NCBI GenBank assembly: GCA_902785825.1
Contig: CACZZZ010000002.1
Location: forward strand, 124,001-188,000
Reading direction: 5' to 3'
DNA length: 64,000 nucleotides
From: an uncultured Bacteroidia bacterium
GTDB lineage: Bacteria > Bacteroidota > Bacteroidia > Bacteroidales > UBA932
Numbering within the stretch: the first letter of the stretch is position 1; each line of letters begins with the position of its first letter. Shown piece after piece: positions 1 through 9,500 of the stretch. The position numbers and the translations under genes are program-made. Under the pieces are notes generated by a model. That model was not told where the DNA came from, did not search any database, and saw only the letters and a list, made by a program, of their open reading frames with translations.

Positions 1-1362
1 GTCCACGAATATTTCCGGAATCTCCACAAGACCAAGATTTTGGCCCTTCTTCCCGGCTATCTCTATAGGAGTGTCGGAGGGAACTTCCAAAAGCTTTCTG
101 AGAACGCCGGTCATGGTTCTGCCCAGGAAGGCCGAGATAATCGCAGGAGGAGCCTCATTACCACCAAGCCTGTGCGCGTTCGTCGCTGACGCGATCGACG
201 CCTTCAACAATCCGTTATGTTTCTGGACGGCGGCCAGCACATTGACGAAGAAAGTGATGAACTGGAGGTTGCTCATAGCGTCCTTGCCGGGAGCGATCAG
301 CATCGTACCCGTGTCCGTACCCAAGGACCAGTTGTTGTGCTTTCCGGAACCATTCACGCCCTCGAAAGGCTTCTCATGCAGCAGCACCACGAAACCATGT
401 TTGCGAGCGATCGGATTCATAAGGTTCATTAGCAGCTGGTTCTGGTCGTTAGCCAGATTGGTCTCTCCGAATATCGGGGCAAGCTCGAACTGGTTCGGAG
501 CCACCTCGTTGTGACGGGTCTTGATCGGGATTCCCAGTTTGTGGCCGGCGATCTCAAGATCCCTCATAAACTCAGCGACCCTGGATGGAATAGCTCCAAA
601 ATAATGATCGTCAAGCTGTTGGTTCTTGCTTGAGGCGTGTCCCATCAAGGTTCTTCCCGTGATCATCAAGTCAGGGCGGGCCGCATACAGCGACTCATCC
701 ACGAGGAAATATTCCTGCTCCCAACCCAGATATGTGAAAACCTTCGCGACAGAAGGGTCGAAAAGCTGGCATATCGGCAACGCCGCGTCGCAGACCGCTT
801 TTATGGATTTTTTAAGAGGTGTCTTGTAATCCAGAGCCTCACCAGTGTAGGAGATGAAAACCGTTGGAATACAAAGAGTATCGTCCATTATGAATACCGG
901 TGATGTGGGATCCCAGGCGGTGTAGCCACGGGCCTCGAAGGTCGCCCTTATACCCCCGTTGGGAAAGGAGGAGGCGTCCGGCTCCTGCTGGGCGAGAGCC
1001 TTCCCGTCAAACTTCTCGATGACCCCTCCCTTGCCGTCGTAGTCGATAAGAGAGTCATGCTTCTCCGCGGTTCCTTCGGTCAATGGCTGGAACCAGTGAG
1101 TGACATGCGTGACATGGTGCTCCAAAGCCCAGACCTTCATGCCTTCCGCGACTTTGTCAGCGGTCGCCCGGTCAAGATGCTTCCCATTGTCAATGCAATC
1201 CAGCAGAGCCCCGAGAGTGGCCTTATCCAGATAGGCCGCCATCTTGCGGCGATCAAACACCAACTCCCCGAAATACTCTGAGGGGAGGACCCCTGGCTTA
1301 GCCGCAGGGACCGGTTTTTTCTCGAAGGACTCCTTGACGAGATCAAATCTGTCGATACTCAT
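1..1362 (-). CDS. glnN: Glutamine synthetase type III, N-terminal 454 residues (cut by left edge)
   Basis: Joins ammonia to glutamate using ATP; the type III enzymes are the large form common in Bacteroidota. Reading the minus strand from the ATG at 1362 gives an uninterrupted frame that begins MSIDRFDLVKESF and contains DDHYFGAIP, HNEVAPNQFELAP and NGSGKHNNWS, the last two being typical of the glutamine synthetase active site (glutamate and metal binding). The family is about 700-730 residues long, so roughly the last third lies outside the window. Only 5 bases separate its start from the stop of the glycosyltransferase upstream (1368), so it may be co-transcribed or have a promoter inside that gene. 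The identification is firm. Confidence 0.95.
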   Translation of the reverse strand, partial: MSIDRFDLVKESFEKKPVPAAKPGVLPSEYFGELVFDRRKMAAYLDKATLGALLDCIDNGKHLDRATADKVAEGMKVWALEHHVTHVTHWFQPLTEGTAEKHDSLIDYDGKGGVIEKFDGKALAQQEPDASSFPNGGIRATFEARGYTAWDPTSPVFIMDDTLCIPTVFISYTGEALDYKTPLKKSIKAVCDAALPICQLFDPSVAKVFTYLGWEQEYFLVDESLYAARPDLMITGRTLMGHASSKNQQLDDHYFGAIPSRVAEFMRDLEIAGHKLGIPIKTRHNEVAPNQFELAPIFGETNLANDQNQLLMNLMNPIARKHGFVVLLHEKPFEGVNGSGKHNNWSLGTDTGTMLIAPGKDAMSNLQFITFFVNVLAAVQKHNGLLKASIASATNAHRLGGNEAPPAIISAFLGRTMTGVLRKLLEVPSDTPIEIAGKKGQNLGLVEIPEIFVD

Positions 1363-1367
1363 AATTA

Positions 1368-3038
1368 TTAATTTAATGGCTTGTATGTTACCGCTATATA
1401 TGGCCCGACGGTCCAATGCTGATTGTTCTTCACGAAGGCTTCCAAAGCCTCGTCAGAGGACAGTTTCTTGGTTCTGGTGACAAGGACCAAGGGCTTGTCT
1501 GAGGGTTTCCTCCCAAGGATCTCAGCCTCATAAAAAGCCTCAAAATCCTTTTGGTAATCAGTCACTTCCCTTCCAAGATATACCTTCATCGGGAGGGGAC
1601 GGCGAATCTGAACGGCAGCCACATCAGCATCCTGGGGAATCGTCTGGCAGAGATTCCCGTAGCCGATCCAATCATTGGCCTTGGGAAGTACGGAGGAGGC
1701 TGAGTAAACAGCCAGGAGCAATGAAGCCCCGAGGAACATCATCGAGACGCTTGGAACCTTCTTCGCAAACAGGTAATAGAGGCAGAACACGGCCCCTGAG
1801 AAAAGAATCAGCGTCGCCAGTTTGAGTGTCCATGAGCCGATGAAAGAATATGGTGCCATCAGCTCAGCCAATTTGGGAATATTCTCCCCGAAAGCAAGTG
1901 CAAACCCGGCGGCTAACGCCAATATCCCGATCAGCCCTGCAGGCACGGCCAAGGACCAGGTCATCCACTTCTTCCACCCTGTCCTCCCTAGCACCTCCAC
2001 GAAAAGCAGGACCATAAAGGGCATGATCGGAGCGAGGTATATGGCGAGTTTCCCGCTGAACAAGGACAGCATCACAAAGGTGGAAACGATTGTCACACAG
2101 AAAAATAGCTCCTTGTCGCCAGATCCTTCGCTTCGCATAGATCCTTCGCTTCGCTCAGGATGACAGATGGAATAGACCAGGGCACCGACGAGGAGGAACA
2201 TGTACGGGGCGACAATGTACCATATCGCCACAAAATAGTACCAGATGGGAGCCTTATGATGGAAGGAGTTGACGGCCCTTCCGACAGTCTGGTGGAAAAG
2301 CAGGTTGTTAAGATAATCCTTTCCCCCGTCGAGATACACGCCCCCGAACCAGATGACGCACAGCCCGGCGATAATTCCCCATGTCTTCCAACCGAGGTAT
2401 TTCCCGATCTGCCGGCCTTTCCGCTTCAAGAGCAAGAAGCATATTATCGCCACAGGAGGCATCAGGATGCCGACCGGCCCTTTCGTGAAGAGGGCGAGGA
2501 ATATCCAAAGCGGCAGAAGGATTTCTTGCCTCCGGCGATTGCCGGAACCGGTGTAAAGCAACCAGAAGGAGTTCAGAGCCAGGACGATGAACATAGTCAT
2601 CATCATGTCCATCCTGAGGAACACCGACGCCCCGAGGAAAAGGGCGCATGTCATCATCATGAATGCCACGGCAATCCGGTCCGTCACCTTCTCCAAAGAG
2701 CTCCAGCGATCCATAACGGCAATGATCACGAATGCGGGGATAAGGGAGAAAAGCGACAGGAGGAACATTGAGTGCTTCCCCAGAATCAGCTTGCAAAGCA
2801 TCACTATCCACAGATAGAGCGGAGGTTTGTCAGCATAGGCTTGCCCGTCCAGGGTGAAAGCGAATATATTCCCGTTTTCGATAGCCTCATCGGCGATCTG
2901 GAGATACCTCAACTCGTTATCCGGCGTGAAATCCCTCATTATCATCACCGGCAGCAAGCACAGGAAGATAAAAAGAAAAGTCACGGCAAGGGGATGCCTG
3001 GTGAGGTAATTCCCGGTCTCAAGTTTTGGCATATTCAT
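1368..3038 (-). CDS. ArnT/PMT-like membrane glycosyltransferase (GT-C fold, family 39-like)
   Basis: A 556-residue multi-spanning membrane protein. Near the N-terminus it has RDFTPDNELRYLQIADE, the first extracytoplasmic loop with the acidic catalytic site of ArnT-type transferases, followed by GQAYADKPPLYLW, also typical. Such enzymes move a sugar from a polyprenyl phosphate donor to lipid A, a protein or another glycan on the outer face of the inner membrane. The gene overlaps the LAB_N gene by 20 bases and follows a GT2 gene, so the three are probably one operon. Residues about 292-307 read CHPERSEGSMRSEGSG and come from two copies of a short DNA repeat; they lie in a loop between membrane helices and look inserted. 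The acceptor is unknown. Confidence 0.85.
   Translation of the reverse strand: MNMPKLETGNYLTRHPLAVTFLFIFLCLLPVMIMRDFTPDNELRYLQIADEAIENGNIFAFTLDGQAYADKPPLYLWIVMLCKLILGKHSMFLLSLFSLIPAFVIIAVMDRWSSLEKVTDRIAVAFMMMTCALFLGASVFLRMDMMMTMFIVLALNSFWLLYTGSGNRRRQEILLPLWIFLALFTKGPVGILMPPVAIICFLLLKRKGRQIGKYLGWKTWGIIAGLCVIWFGGVYLDGGKDYLNNLLFHQTVGRAVNSFHHKAPIWYYFVAIWYIVAPYMFLLVGALVYSICHPERSEGSMRSEGSGDKELFFCVTIVSTFVMLSLFSGKLAIYLAPIMPFMVLLFVEVLGRTGWKKWMTWSLAVPAGLIGILALAAGFALAFGENIPKLAELMAPYSFIGSWTLKLATLILFSGAVFCLYYLFAKKVPSVSMMFLGASLLLAVYSASSVLPKANDWIGYGNLCQTIPQDADVAAVQIRRPLPMKVYLGREVTDYQKDFEAFYEAEILGRKPSDKPLVLVTRTKKLSSDEALEAFVKNNQHWTVGPYIAVTYKPLN
2121..2165 (-). repeat. Tandem pair of AGCGAAGCGAAGGATCT-type repeats inside the GT-C transferase gene
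   Basis: On the minus strand the longer copy (2165-2139) reads as the 27-bp element whose core is AGCGAAGCGAAGGATCT; a second, shorter copy follows at 2136-2121. The frame stays open and gives CHPERSEGS followed by MRSEGS. The same core occurs at 14018-14044, 24135-24151, 47679-47705 and, with one extra base, 63281-63308. Confidence 0.85.
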
Positions 3039-3669
3039 TATCTTTTTTGAAGCCCAACATGAGGTTTCTCACATAAGCGACGAAACCGAAAGACTGGCCG
3101 AGGATGAGCACGGGGTCTTTCCTGAATATTCCATAAGCCACAATCACGCCCGAACCTATCAGGCTGATGATCCAGAAGCCACGGGGCAACACGCTTTCAT
3201 GGAGGCGGTGGGAATAGAACCACTGATAGACGAACCGGAGCGTGAATATTATCTGCCCGGCAGAGCCGAAGAGCACCAACCAGAGAGGTATGTCCTCATT
3301 CTGGAACATATTGGCCACAAAGGATTTGGCATCATGCAGCAATAAGCCTACCGCGATAAAAGGAGTCAGAACCAGAAGCGCTTTCAAAACAGGGGAGAAC
3401 TTTTTCCACAGCCCTTTGGCGTCCAGATTCCACAGATAGACGAAATATGAGATGAACTGACCTAGAATGATGGAGAAATCGTCCCGCATCACCCCATAGA
3501 CAAACATAAGGAAGGCACCGATAACGCTTAAACCCCAATAAGCCGAAGGCGAGGTGACTTCTTTTTTACGCTCAGAATACAGCCACTGGAAAAGCGTCCT
3601 TCCCGCAAAGAAGAACTGAGCGGCGAAGCCGATCGTGAAAACTATCCAGTGTGGTATGCTGTGCATCAA
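3019..3669 (-). CDS. Membrane protein with two LAB_N (lipid A biosynthesis N-terminal) domains
   Basis: A 216-residue protein made of two homologous halves. Residues about 8-85 (FAAQFFFAGRTLFQWLYSE ... ILGQFISYFVYLWNL) and about 130-205 (AGQIIFTLRFVYQWFYSH ... ILGQSFGFVAYVRNL) both match the LAB_N pattern first seen at the N-terminus of some lipid A disaccharide synthases. Each half has about three membrane helices, giving six or so in all. As I recall, LAB_N belongs to the same superfamily as PQ-loop/MtN3 transporters, so a role in moving a lipid-linked sugar across the membrane is possible but inferred. The gene overlaps the GT2 gene by 4 bases and the GT-C gene by 20, which points to translational coupling. 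Confidence 0.85.
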   Translation of the reverse strand: MMHSIPHWIVFTIGFAAQFFFAGRTLFQWLYSERKKEVTSPSAYWGLSVIGAFLMFVYGVMRDDFSIILGQFISYFVYLWNLDAKGLWKKFSPVLKALLVLTPFIAVGLLLHDAKSFVANMFQNEDIPLWLVLFGSAGQIIFTLRFVYQWFYSHRLHESVLPRGFWIISLIGSGVIVAYGIFRKDPVLILGQSFGFVAYVRNLMLGFKKDNEYAKT

Positions 3670-4403
3670 TTATCCAGGTTGTTTTCAGTCACTTTGAAAT
3701 TGCAGTACCTGGGTTTCATCCAGCGATAGGCAAAACAGTCGGCGAAAGGCCCCCAGAGCCGGTTCCAGAGGTGATATTTGGACTTCCCCGCAATGCGTGG
3801 GAAATGCCTGACACTCACCTGTTTGTAAGAACCCCCATCCTGAAGGAGCACCAGGGCTGGGAAGAACCGGTGCATGCCCTTGAACATGGGGATGCGCTTG
3901 GCGACGTCTGTGTGCAGGACTTTAAGGGGACAGCCAGTGTCCAGAGCCCCGTCATGGGTCATCATCCTGCGGAATCCGTTGGCTATCTTAGACTGCGTGT
4001 TCTTGAACCAGGAGTCTTTCCGCCCGGAGCGTATTCCCGTGACCATCGAATAATTGTCTATGTCCTCAAGCAAGAGATTGAAGTCTTCGGGAGCGGTCTG
4101 GAGATCCGCGTCAATGTAGCCGACAAGTTTGGATTCGGCATAATCAAAACCTGCTTTCAACGCGGCCGAAAGCCCGGCGTTCTTTTCGAAAGATAGATAG
4201 AAAAAATCTTGATGACGGGAACATATCTCCTTGATTCCCTTGAGGCTCCCATCTTTGGACCCATCATCCACGAACAGGACACAAGCCTTCCTTGAGCATT
4301 CCGGCAGGAAAGCGGAGAGGCGCTCCTCGAGCCTCTTCATGTTATCTTCCTCATTGAATATGGGGACTATAATGGTAAGGTTGTAGTCGATTGTCCTGTT
4401 CAT
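3666..4403 (-). CDS. Glycosyltransferase family 2 (polyprenyl-phosphate sugar synthase-like)
   Basis: A 245-residue soluble GT-A enzyme. It starts YNLTIIVPIFNEEDNM, the nucleotide-sugar binding strand of GT2, and has the DxD metal site in YIDADLQTAPEDF. This is the ArnC/DPM1-like layout without the C-terminal membrane helices seen in GtrB or ArnC, so it probably acts at the inner face of the membrane, loading a sugar on a polyprenyl phosphate. It is the first gene of a tightly overlapping set GT2 - double LAB_N - GT-C, which matches the logic of loader, flippase and final transferase. A TAAATTTG box lies 16 bases before the start. The sugar cannot be read from the sequence. Confidence 0.87.
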   Translation of the reverse strand: MNRTIDYNLTIIVPIFNEEDNMKRLEERLSAFLPECSRKACVLFVDDGSKDGSLKGIKEICSRHQDFFYLSFEKNAGLSAALKAGFDYAESKLVGYIDADLQTAPEDFNLLLEDIDNYSMVTGIRSGRKDSWFKNTQSKIANGFRRMMTHDGALDTGCPLKVLHTDVAKRIPMFKGMHRFFPALVLLQDGGSYKQVSVRHFPRIAGKSKYHLWNRLWGPFADCFAYRWMKPRYCNFKVTENNLDN

Positions 4404-4419
4404 CTGTGTAAAATAATCG

Positions 4420-4427
4420 CAAATTTA
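4420..4427 (-). promoter_or_regulatory. Candidate -7 box (TAAATTTG) before the GT2 operon
   Basis: On the minus strand the 25-base gap between the peptidase stop and the GT2 start contains TAAATTTG, a full match to the Bacteroidota -7 consensus TAnnTTTG. I see no clear -33 TTTG, so confidence is moderate. Confidence 0.45.
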
Positions 4428-4428
4428 A

Positions 4429-6501
4429 TCATTTCCGGGGGATGTTCTTCCAAAAAAACTCGAAGACACGTTTGTTTATGTAGTCAGAGCCAAGATTGTG
4501 GGTGTGCCCGGGGAGGAACATCTGCTCGAAATACTTCCCGTTTCTCACCAATTCTGCCACCACCTGAAGCGTTGAGGCCGGATCCACATTGTCATCCATT
4601 TCCCCATTGATAAGCAGGAGTTTCCCCTCCAGTCTCCAGGCGTTGTCCACATTGGAATTCTCCCCGTACCAGGGACCGATCGGATAACCCATCCACTGCT
4701 CGTTCCACCACATCTTGTCCATCCTGTTGTCGTGGCAGCCGCACAACGCGACCCCGACCTTATAGAACTCCGGGTAGAATAAGAGTGCCGACAGGGTATT
4801 CTGTCCTCCGGCCGAATAGCCGTATATTCCCACATTACTGATGTCCAGGAACTTATACTTCGCTGCGGCGGCTTTCATCCAGAGGATCCTGTCCGGGAAT
4901 CCGGCATCTTTCAGATTCCTCCAGCAAACATCCTGGAACGATTTCGAGCGGTTGTCAGTTCCCATCCCGTCGATGCTGACCACCGCATAGCCAAGTTCCA
5001 GGAGTTTCGAGAAACGCATCTCATGACGGAAATCCTTGACCACATGGGAATCATGCGGACCGGCGTAGATATATTCAATGACAGGGTACTTCTTTCTTTT
5101 GTCGAAATTGTACGGGAGATAAATCGTGCCCCAAATGTCGGTCGCGCCATCCCTTCCCTTAGCCTTGAACACAATAGGCATGGTGTAGCCTTTCGCCAAT
5201 ATTCCAGATATGTCCTGCCGCTGGATCTCCATTAGTACGGAGCCATCCTCCGCCGACCTGGCTACGCACACGTTGGGCAAATCAGGTCTTGAATAGTTAT
5301 CCACAAATGAGGTGTAATCCTTATTGAGACTGACGGTGTGATTGGCATTCTCCGGAGTCAGGTCAGTGATCCGGCCCGAGGAAAGATCAAGTCGCACAAG
5401 ATGCTTATTATAAGGATCTTCCCCTTCAGGAGCATGGAGTCCATTGACATTCATCAGGACATATCCACCTTCCTCATCGACCTTGTGGATCTCCCTGACG
5501 TTCCACTCCCCTTTCGTGATCTGCCTGGCGGACCCGCTCTTGGTGTCAATCATGTATAAATGCCTCCAATCGTCCCTCTCCGAGATCCAGAGAATCCGTT
5601 TCCCATCCTTGAAATAGTACCGGTACAGGTCATAATAATAAACGAAAGTGTCCGACTTCTCTTCAGCGAGAATACGGCTTTTCCCTGTCGAGGCGTCAAT
5701 AGCTACCAACTGGTACAATTGGTGTCCACGCTGATTATATTCAAAGGTAAAGAAGCCGGAGTCCGGCGACCAGCGACCCATAGTCAAGAAATATTGGTTG
5801 AGCCATTTAACGGTCTCGAGAGGGATCCCCGTCATTGATTCCACGTCAAACAAGGCCGGTGTCACCTGAGGCAGGGCGTCACCAGGTTTGGCATAGTCAA
5901 GCCATCTGTATTCCGGTTGGACCTGTTCAGAGGGTCGGGAATTCCGGAGCAGGATCTGCCTCTCCTTTATCACTTCCTTCCTGAACGCCGCCAGTTTTCT
6001 GGAGTCAGGTGACCAAAGCACCATGTCGTAACAGTCCTGATCGGTTCCGTCAAAACTCAGCTGACGGCCAGACTCTTTTGAGCCCACCTCCCGGATCCAG
6101 ATATTGTTGTCCTTGAAAACCGCCTCCAACTTTCCATCCGGAGACTTCACTGGACGGTGCTCCCCTCTCTGATAATCTCCACGAGGATTCTTTCGTAACT
6201 CATTCAGCTCAGCCTCAGTTGTTTCCGAGATTGTTTCTCTTTGAAGATCAACTTCAAAAACCTTCACGCTGTCGGGAGTGGGTGTGCTGAAAAGGAACTT
6301 CGACGGGTCTTTCCACACCGGCTGGACCGCTCCCCTATAGACTGTTTTTCCAGCCTCCGAAAGCTCGGAAACCTTTTTCTCGTACAACTGCTCGAATCCT
6401 TTCTCAAAAGTCTGGGCCGGCAGGATCATGGAGATCAGGATGGCCATCCCCGTCACCAGCGAACGCGTGATCACGGCTGTATTTCGCATAGTTGAACTCA
6501 T
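4429..6501 (-). CDS. Dipeptidyl peptidase IV-like serine peptidase (family S9), secreted
   Basis: A 690-residue S9 prolyl oligopeptidase-family enzyme that would remove dipeptides from peptide N-termini in the periplasm. The N-terminal part (about 100-430) is the beta-propeller, with segments such as VLWSPDSRKLAAFR and GRWSPDSGFFTFEYN. The C-terminal alpha/beta hydrolase has the nucleophile motif GYSAGGQ near residue 565, an acidic residue in NGEMDDNVDP near 637 and the histidine in GHTHN near 666-668, so the catalytic triad is present. An alternative ATG at 6489 (MRNTAVITRS) gives a cleaner signal peptide and leaves more room for the -7 box at 6508-6515; I prefer it slightly. The gene is divergent from the sialidase, with 47 bases between. 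Confidence 0.93.
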   Translation of the reverse strand: MSSTMRNTAVITRSLVTGMAILISMILPAQTFEKGFEQLYEKKVSELSEAGKTVYRGAVQPVWKDPSKFLFSTPTPDSVKVFEVDLQRETISETTEAELNELRKNPRGDYQRGEHRPVKSPDGKLEAVFKDNNIWIREVGSKESGRQLSFDGTDQDCYDMVLWSPDSRKLAAFRKEVIKERQILLRNSRPSEQVQPEYRWLDYAKPGDALPQVTPALFDVESMTGIPLETVKWLNQYFLTMGRWSPDSGFFTFEYNQRGHQLYQLVAIDASTGKSRILAEEKSDTFVYYYDLYRYYFKDGKRILWISERDDWRHLYMIDTKSGSARQITKGEWNVREIHKVDEEGGYVLMNVNGLHAPEGEDPYNKHLVRLDLSSGRITDLTPENANHTVSLNKDYTSFVDNYSRPDLPNVCVARSAEDGSVLMEIQRQDISGILAKGYTMPIVFKAKGRDGATDIWGTIYLPYNFDKRKKYPVIEYIYAGPHDSHVVKDFRHEMRFSKLLELGYAVVSIDGMGTDNRSKSFQDVCWRNLKDAGFPDRILWMKAAAAKYKFLDISNVGIYGYSAGGQNTLSALLFYPEFYKVGVALCGCHDNRMDKMWWNEQWMGYPIGPWYGENSNVDNAWRLEGKLLLINGEMDDNVDPASTLQVVAELVRNGKYFEQMFLPGHTHNLGSDYINKRVFEFFWKNIPRK

Positions 6502-6507
6502 AATATG

Positions 6508-6515
6508 TAAAGATA
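6508..6515 (-). promoter_or_regulatory. Candidate -7 box (TATCTTTA) for the DPP IV-like gene
   Basis: The minus strand reads TATCTTTA, one mismatch from TAnnTTTG, just upstream of the peptidase start. It supports the internal start at 6489, which leaves a leader of normal length, over the start at 6501. Confidence 0.35.
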
Positions 6516-6536
6516 GGCATTCGTCTGATTTTTTAC

Positions 6537-6544
6537 TATATTTA
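6537..6544 (+). promoter_or_regulatory. Candidate -7 box (TATATTTA) for the sialidase fusion gene
   Basis: TATATTTA lies only 4 bases before the ATG at 6549. If used, transcription would begin at or next to the start codon, giving a leaderless or near-leaderless mRNA. No -33 element is obvious. Confidence 0.3.
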
Positions 6545-6548
6545 ACCC

Positions 6549-9500
6549 ATGTTAATCAGCATTATTTCCACACTGCTGGCGGCGGCGTCCGTCACTGTGT
6601 ACAATCCAAGGGTGCCGGTCATCGTGGACCGGGAGTTTAATGTTGTCTCAGAGATAGTCATTCCAAGCGAGAGCGCGAGGAACGTGTCCGGGGAGGTTGT
6701 CGTGTCCCTGGATGGGATTCCCCTTAAAGCTATCAAGGATGTCAGGCTCGTGTACATCGGCACGATCTCCCCGGTGATGTCGCGCACGAAGTCCAATGTC
6801 ATGAAGTCCCACTACAACTATTGGGGAGCCGGACAGGAGGACTGGTACGCGCCTCGCTCGGTTTTCATCGAGAGTAAGGTGAAACCGAAGTCCAACACCG
6901 TCAAACTGGCTTTCGACAGGCCCCTGGTCAAGGGTGAGAACCATTTTTATGTCAGCCTGAACATCAATTCCGCCAAGATAGGTTTGGCGGACACTTTCTC
7001 ATGCAAAGTGGACAGGATATCGCTCGATGGCGGTGAGACAGCCATCATCGAACACGGGCCATCCTGGGACAGGCGCTACGGAGTCGCCTTGAGGAATCAC
7101 GGGGACGACGGGGTGGACACCTACAGGATACCAGGACTGGCTAAAACCAAGAAAGGTGACCTCATCGCTGTCTATGACATACGCTGGAACACCTACTTCG
7201 ATCTTCAGGCCGATATTGACGTGGGTTTCCAGAAAAGCTCAGACGGAGGCAAGACCTGGAGCAAGATGGGAATAGCGATGGACATGGGTGAATATGGAGG
7301 CCTCCCGAAAGACCAGAATGGCACCGGAGACCCTTGCGTGCTTGTGGACGAGAATACCGGTGACATCTATGTGTTCGCCATCTGGTCACATGGGCTTGAG
7401 GGATCTTATTCTATCTTCTCTTCCAAAGAAGGATTCGATCCGATCGATGTCGCCCAAATCGCCATGGTAAAGAGCTCCGACGAGGGGAAGACATGGTCCA
7501 AACCAGTGAGTATCACCCCGATGGTGAAACAGCCCGGAAGCGCTACCCTGTTCCAGGGACCGGGATGTGGAATCACCATGTCTGACGGGACTCTTGTCGT
7601 TCCCATCCAGGAATGGGACAAGGACAAGGTCCCCTCCGCGGGAATCATCTACAGCAAAGACCACGGGAAAACCTGGCAAGTCTCGAACATGGCGGTGGAC
7701 CATGTCTGCGAGGATCAGGTTGTCGAGATAAAGCCCGGAGTGCTGATGCTGAACATGCGAAACAATGGCACAAAAGACAGGACCAGGAAAGTTTTCGTCA
7801 CCTCCGACCTCGGCAAGACATGGACAGCCCATGTCTCCAACGACGTTCTTCCCGAGCCGGTCTGCCAGGCCAGCATCCTGAAAGCCGGCAACACCCTGCT
7901 CTTCGCCAATCCTAACTCTAAAGTCACCCGGAACATGTTCACTATCAAGGCCAGCGACGACCTTGGAGAAACTTGGTCCCACGCCCTTCTCCTGGACGAG
8001 GAAGGTGGCTGGGGATATTCCTGCATGGCCATGATAGATGACGAGACAGTGGGAATAGTCTATGAGGGCAGCCAGTCTCACATTGTTTACCAAGCCGTCA
8101 AGCTCGACGACATCCTTTCCACTTCAGTACCTGTCAGCGAGCCGGTCACCAAGGAGCCCGTCGCGAAGAGGGATCCCGTCATGTTGCTCAGACTCAGGAT
8201 GCCAAACACGGCCACGGAGGAAGCGTGGAACGACCTTCTTGCCGGGATCAAAGCCAATCCGGACTGCTGTGACGAGATATGGTTCTCCACGGGCATCAGC
8301 GATATTCCTCTGGAAGCCCACCGGGCCCATGTGGAGAAACTTCTACGAGCCAAAGAGGATCTCGCCGAGCTTGGTATCGGTACTTCCGTACAGGTCCAGA
8401 TGACCATCGGCCACGGGGACTCTCTTGGTGAGACCGAGGATTTCTCGGCAAAGACATGGACTGGATGGACAGGCTCAACCGGAGTCGAGGCAAAGTTCTG
8501 CAACTGTCCCCGCCAACCGGAGTTTCTGGAATATATGCGGAAAATGGCCGGGCTTTATGCCCAAGTCAAGCCCCGGGTAATGTGGGTTGATGACGACCTC
8601 CGTTATGACAACCACTACCCCGCCACTGCGAACTCCAGGATCGGATGCTGGTGCGAAAAGTGCCTCGCAGATTTCAGCGAGCAGGAGGGTAAAGTGTGGA
8701 CCAGGAAGGCCCTGGACAAGGCCATGACCAAGGACAAAGCTCTTGAAGAGCTCTGGAAAGAGTTCAGTATCAGTTCTCTGGACAGGATAGCCAGAATAAT
8801 AGCCGAGGAAACCAAGGCAGTCTCTCCTGAGACCAAGATGGGCTACCAGAAGACCTATGCGGATAGAGACACCACTGTCGTGAGGACTATCCTGCGCACC
8901 ATGGCCGAAGTAAGCGGCAAAAAGGTCGAATACAGGCCAGGAGGAGGTTCTTACTATGACAAGCTGGAGCCTTCCAGACAAATAATGAAAAGCATGACTG
9001 CGGCCCGTTACATGCGGGTTCTGGGTTGTTCCGACATCGTGGACTCATGGTGTCCTGAGGTGGAGACGCATCCCCGCCATTACGGTTCCAGGACTGGACA
9101 GGCTGTCCTGCTGGAAGGTTTCACCGCCCTGGCATACGGACTTGACGCGGTCAGCATGTTCGTCCTCGACAACGGAGAGGAGAGCATGGATGTCCATTCC
9201 AGGCGGATGCTGCGTCCTCTCCACGAAGGTGCTCCCGTATTACATGAATATGCTAAGGCGAACAAAGGAACCGTCCCGGTCGGTTTCACCGCTGATGTGA
9301 GTAGCGATGTCCTCTTCCCCTTCGGCCTGCTTGGCATCCCCGTGATTCCCGGACTTGGCGAAAGCCTTGGAGCCCTTAGTGGCGAGGATCTTAAAGGAGT
9401 GGACACATATTCAGAGACCTCCTCTACGGTTCAGGCTTTCCGCGACAAGATTCAGGGACGCTCGAAGTATCCCGCCAAGTGCGTCTCGCCCTTCATTGGG

